DNA from: Pseudomonadota bacterium
Lineage (GTDB): Bacteria; Pseudomonadota; Gammaproteobacteria; Burkholderiales; Thiobacillaceae
Reading direction: 5' to 3'
DNA length: 14,014 bases
Assembly (NCBI GenBank): GCA_021802595.1
Contig: JAJZRT010000026.1
Span: 1 to 14,014, forward strand
Made by a program: the position numbers and the translations under genes. How positions within the stretch are numbered: the stretch's first letter is position 1; every line of letters starts with the position of its first letter. The notes under the pieces were generated by a model. The model was not told the origin of the DNA and ran no database searches. It saw only the letters and a list, made by a program, of their open reading frames with translations. Shown piece after piece: positions 13,058 through 14,014 of the stretch.

Positions 13058-13963
13058 ATGGCGACACCACCGGCATCCGATGAGCAGATCGATGGCCCCG
13101 ACGACGGGTCAGAGGCTGCCGTGCCTGCCGCTGGCCCATTCAATGCGCTGACCGACGATCTCAACGACCTGCGCATCCGCCACCAGCACTGCTGGCTTTG
13201 GCCGCAGATCAGCCTCGAGATCGACCGCCTCGATGACGTGCTGAAAGATGGGCGTCACCTCCTCGAACCGCTGATCACCGACCGCCCCGACTGGGCTGTA
13301 AAAGCCTGCACCGGCATCGCCCGATCCAACCCTGCCATCCACCAGCACGTCGAACGCTACGACAGCTATGCCCAGGCCGCCCGTAGCCTCTGGACGACCT
13401 TCATCCCCGCCACGCCGCCCACCCTGACCGACGCGCAGATCTACGCGGTCATCGCCATGCACGAGGCGCGCATGGCAGCGGAAACCTATTGCGAGATCGC
13501 CGCCGGCATCGAAGAAGAAATGGCGCAGGCCGGCATCGGCCACGACGATGGAGACGATATCGTCGAACTGCGCTGCGACATCGCCGGATGGGAACGCTGG
13601 CACTGGCACTACGCCGCGCAGCAGGTCGGCACCGCTGAGAGATTCCTGCTCATGGCCAGCTTTGCCGCGACAACGCAGGATGCGGCGGCCATCAAGAAAG
13701 CCGAATCGAAGATAGCCACCCTGGAACGCAAGGTGCGGCAGGCCAGGGCGCAAGCAGAAAACTTCTTGAATGGCCGGCCCATTGGTGCAGTCGGCAGGCT
13801 CACCCGCGCGTTGCAGGAAGTCGTCCGTTCCGCGCGCAGCAAGGAACCCGAAGCGGTATTGGCCAAGATCGACGAGTGGATCGGAGAGTGCGTATTCCAG
13901 CCCAAACTGGACGCTGATTCCACGGCAAACTGGACACGAATTCCACGCGAATCTGGACACTGA
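13058..13963 (+). CDS. Hypothetical protein, C-terminus overwritten by tandem repeats
   Basis: This 301-residue soluble, mostly helical, acidic protein belongs to no family I recognise. Seen in it: RIRHQHCWLWPQISLEIDRL near residues 36-56, an alanine-rich centre (IYAVIAMHEARMAAETYCEIAAGIEEEM), a tryptophan/histidine patch (GWERWHWHYA), and a likely coiled coil near 218-245 (KKAESKIATLERKVRQARA). The start chosen is the ATG at 13058, with only a weak purine stretch (CGAGA) upstream. The open frame extends to an ATG at 12923, but that extra part is translated from the ATTCGCA-rich repeats and looks non-coding. From base 13894 the frame runs into the 23-base tandem repeats, so the last 22 or so residues come from the repeat and the stop lies in the third unit. 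The native C-terminus has probably been lost to an insertion. Confidence 0.65.
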   Translation: MATPPASDEQIDGPDDGSEAAVPAAGPFNALTDDLNDLRIRHQHCWLWPQISLEIDRLDDVLKDGRHLLEPLITDRPDWAVKACTGIARSNPAIHQHVERYDSYAQAARSLWTTFIPATPPTLTDAQIYAVIAMHEARMAAETYCEIAAGIEEEMAQAGIGHDDGDDIVELRCDIAGWERWHWHYAAQQVGTAERFLLMASFAATTQDAAAIKKAESKIATLERKVRQARAQAENFLNGRPIGAVGRLTRALQEVVRSARSKEPEAVLAKIDEWIGECVFQPKLDADSTANWTRIPRESGH

Positions 13964-14014
13964 TTCCACGGCAAAGTGGACACAGATTCCAGGGCAAACT
14001 GGACATTTTTGATG
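13894..14014 (+). repeat. Five 23-base tandem repeats, likely multi-repeat end of an IS21-family element
   Basis: Units begin with ATTCC at 13894, 13917, 13940, 13963 and 13986, an exact 23-base period. The consensus is ATTCCACGGC followed by AAACTGGACAC and two variable bases. The last unit departs at its end (TGGACATTTTTGATG) and the window stops there. IS21-family elements carry several such transposase-binding repeats at their ends, and arrays with TGTCCA...GTGGAAT on the complementary strand are, from memory, common at such ends in proteobacteria. The transposase genes (istA, istB) would lie to the right, outside the window, so the assignment is a strong guess. Confidence 0.6.

Noticed and set aside
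13894..14014. CRISPR array
   Set aside because: Repeats follow each other with a 23-base period and no spacers, and no cas gene is present.

Overview
The window looks like part of an accessory (island-type) region from a high-GC proteobacterium, most likely beta or gamma. The signs are Shine-Dalgarno-led, GC-rich coding, a typical proteobacterial GC-rich interspersed repeat, a DUF3489 protein and an RadC-type JAB protein. No ribosomal RNA, tRNA or housekeeping gene is visible.

Left and centre (1-11694) is one long minus-strand block, read here in transcription order. (a) 11694-8832: a COG4190-type helix-turn-helix regulator, a Schlafen-AlbA_2/GHKL-type ATP-binding protein and a RadC-like JAMM protein. 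(b) 8820-6067: a UvrD/Rep-type helicase fused to a RecB/Cas4-like nuclease with an iron-sulfur cysteine set. (c) 6005-4565: a HigB-type toxin and a HigA antitoxin fused to an ImmA/IrrE HExxH peptidase. (d) 4568-1: a Mod-type adenine DNA methyltransferase, a second AlbA_2/GHKL-type ATP-binding protein, and the N-terminal third of a type III Res-like helicase that runs off the left edge. Overlaps of 8, 4 and 4 bases join higB, higA-immA, mod and the ATPase into one translationally coupled unit. A good sigma70-like promoter with an embedded palindrome sits just ahead of higB. The simplest reading is a type III-like restriction-modification operon headed by a toxin-antitoxin module whose antitoxin could repress the whole operon, next to a helicase-nuclease module that may act with it in defence.

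Right part (11851-14014) is on the plus strand: a small unknown protein and a DUF3489 protein with identical SD layouts, a terminator-like hairpin, a 483-base non-coding stretch with repeated TGCAAACC boxes, an unrecognised 301-residue protein, and at the right edge five copies of a 23-base tandem repeat. The repeat resembles the multi-repeat ends of IS21-family elements; it supplies the last residues of the 301-residue protein, so an insertion has probably replaced the natural C-terminus.

The most interesting features are the toxin-antitoxin-peptidase head of the restriction-modification operon, the ATPase inserted between mod and res, the recurrence of the same ATPase family in the neighbouring helicase-nuclease module, and the in-frame interspersed repeat inside mod. 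Functions are read from motifs and family knowledge; no database search was run.
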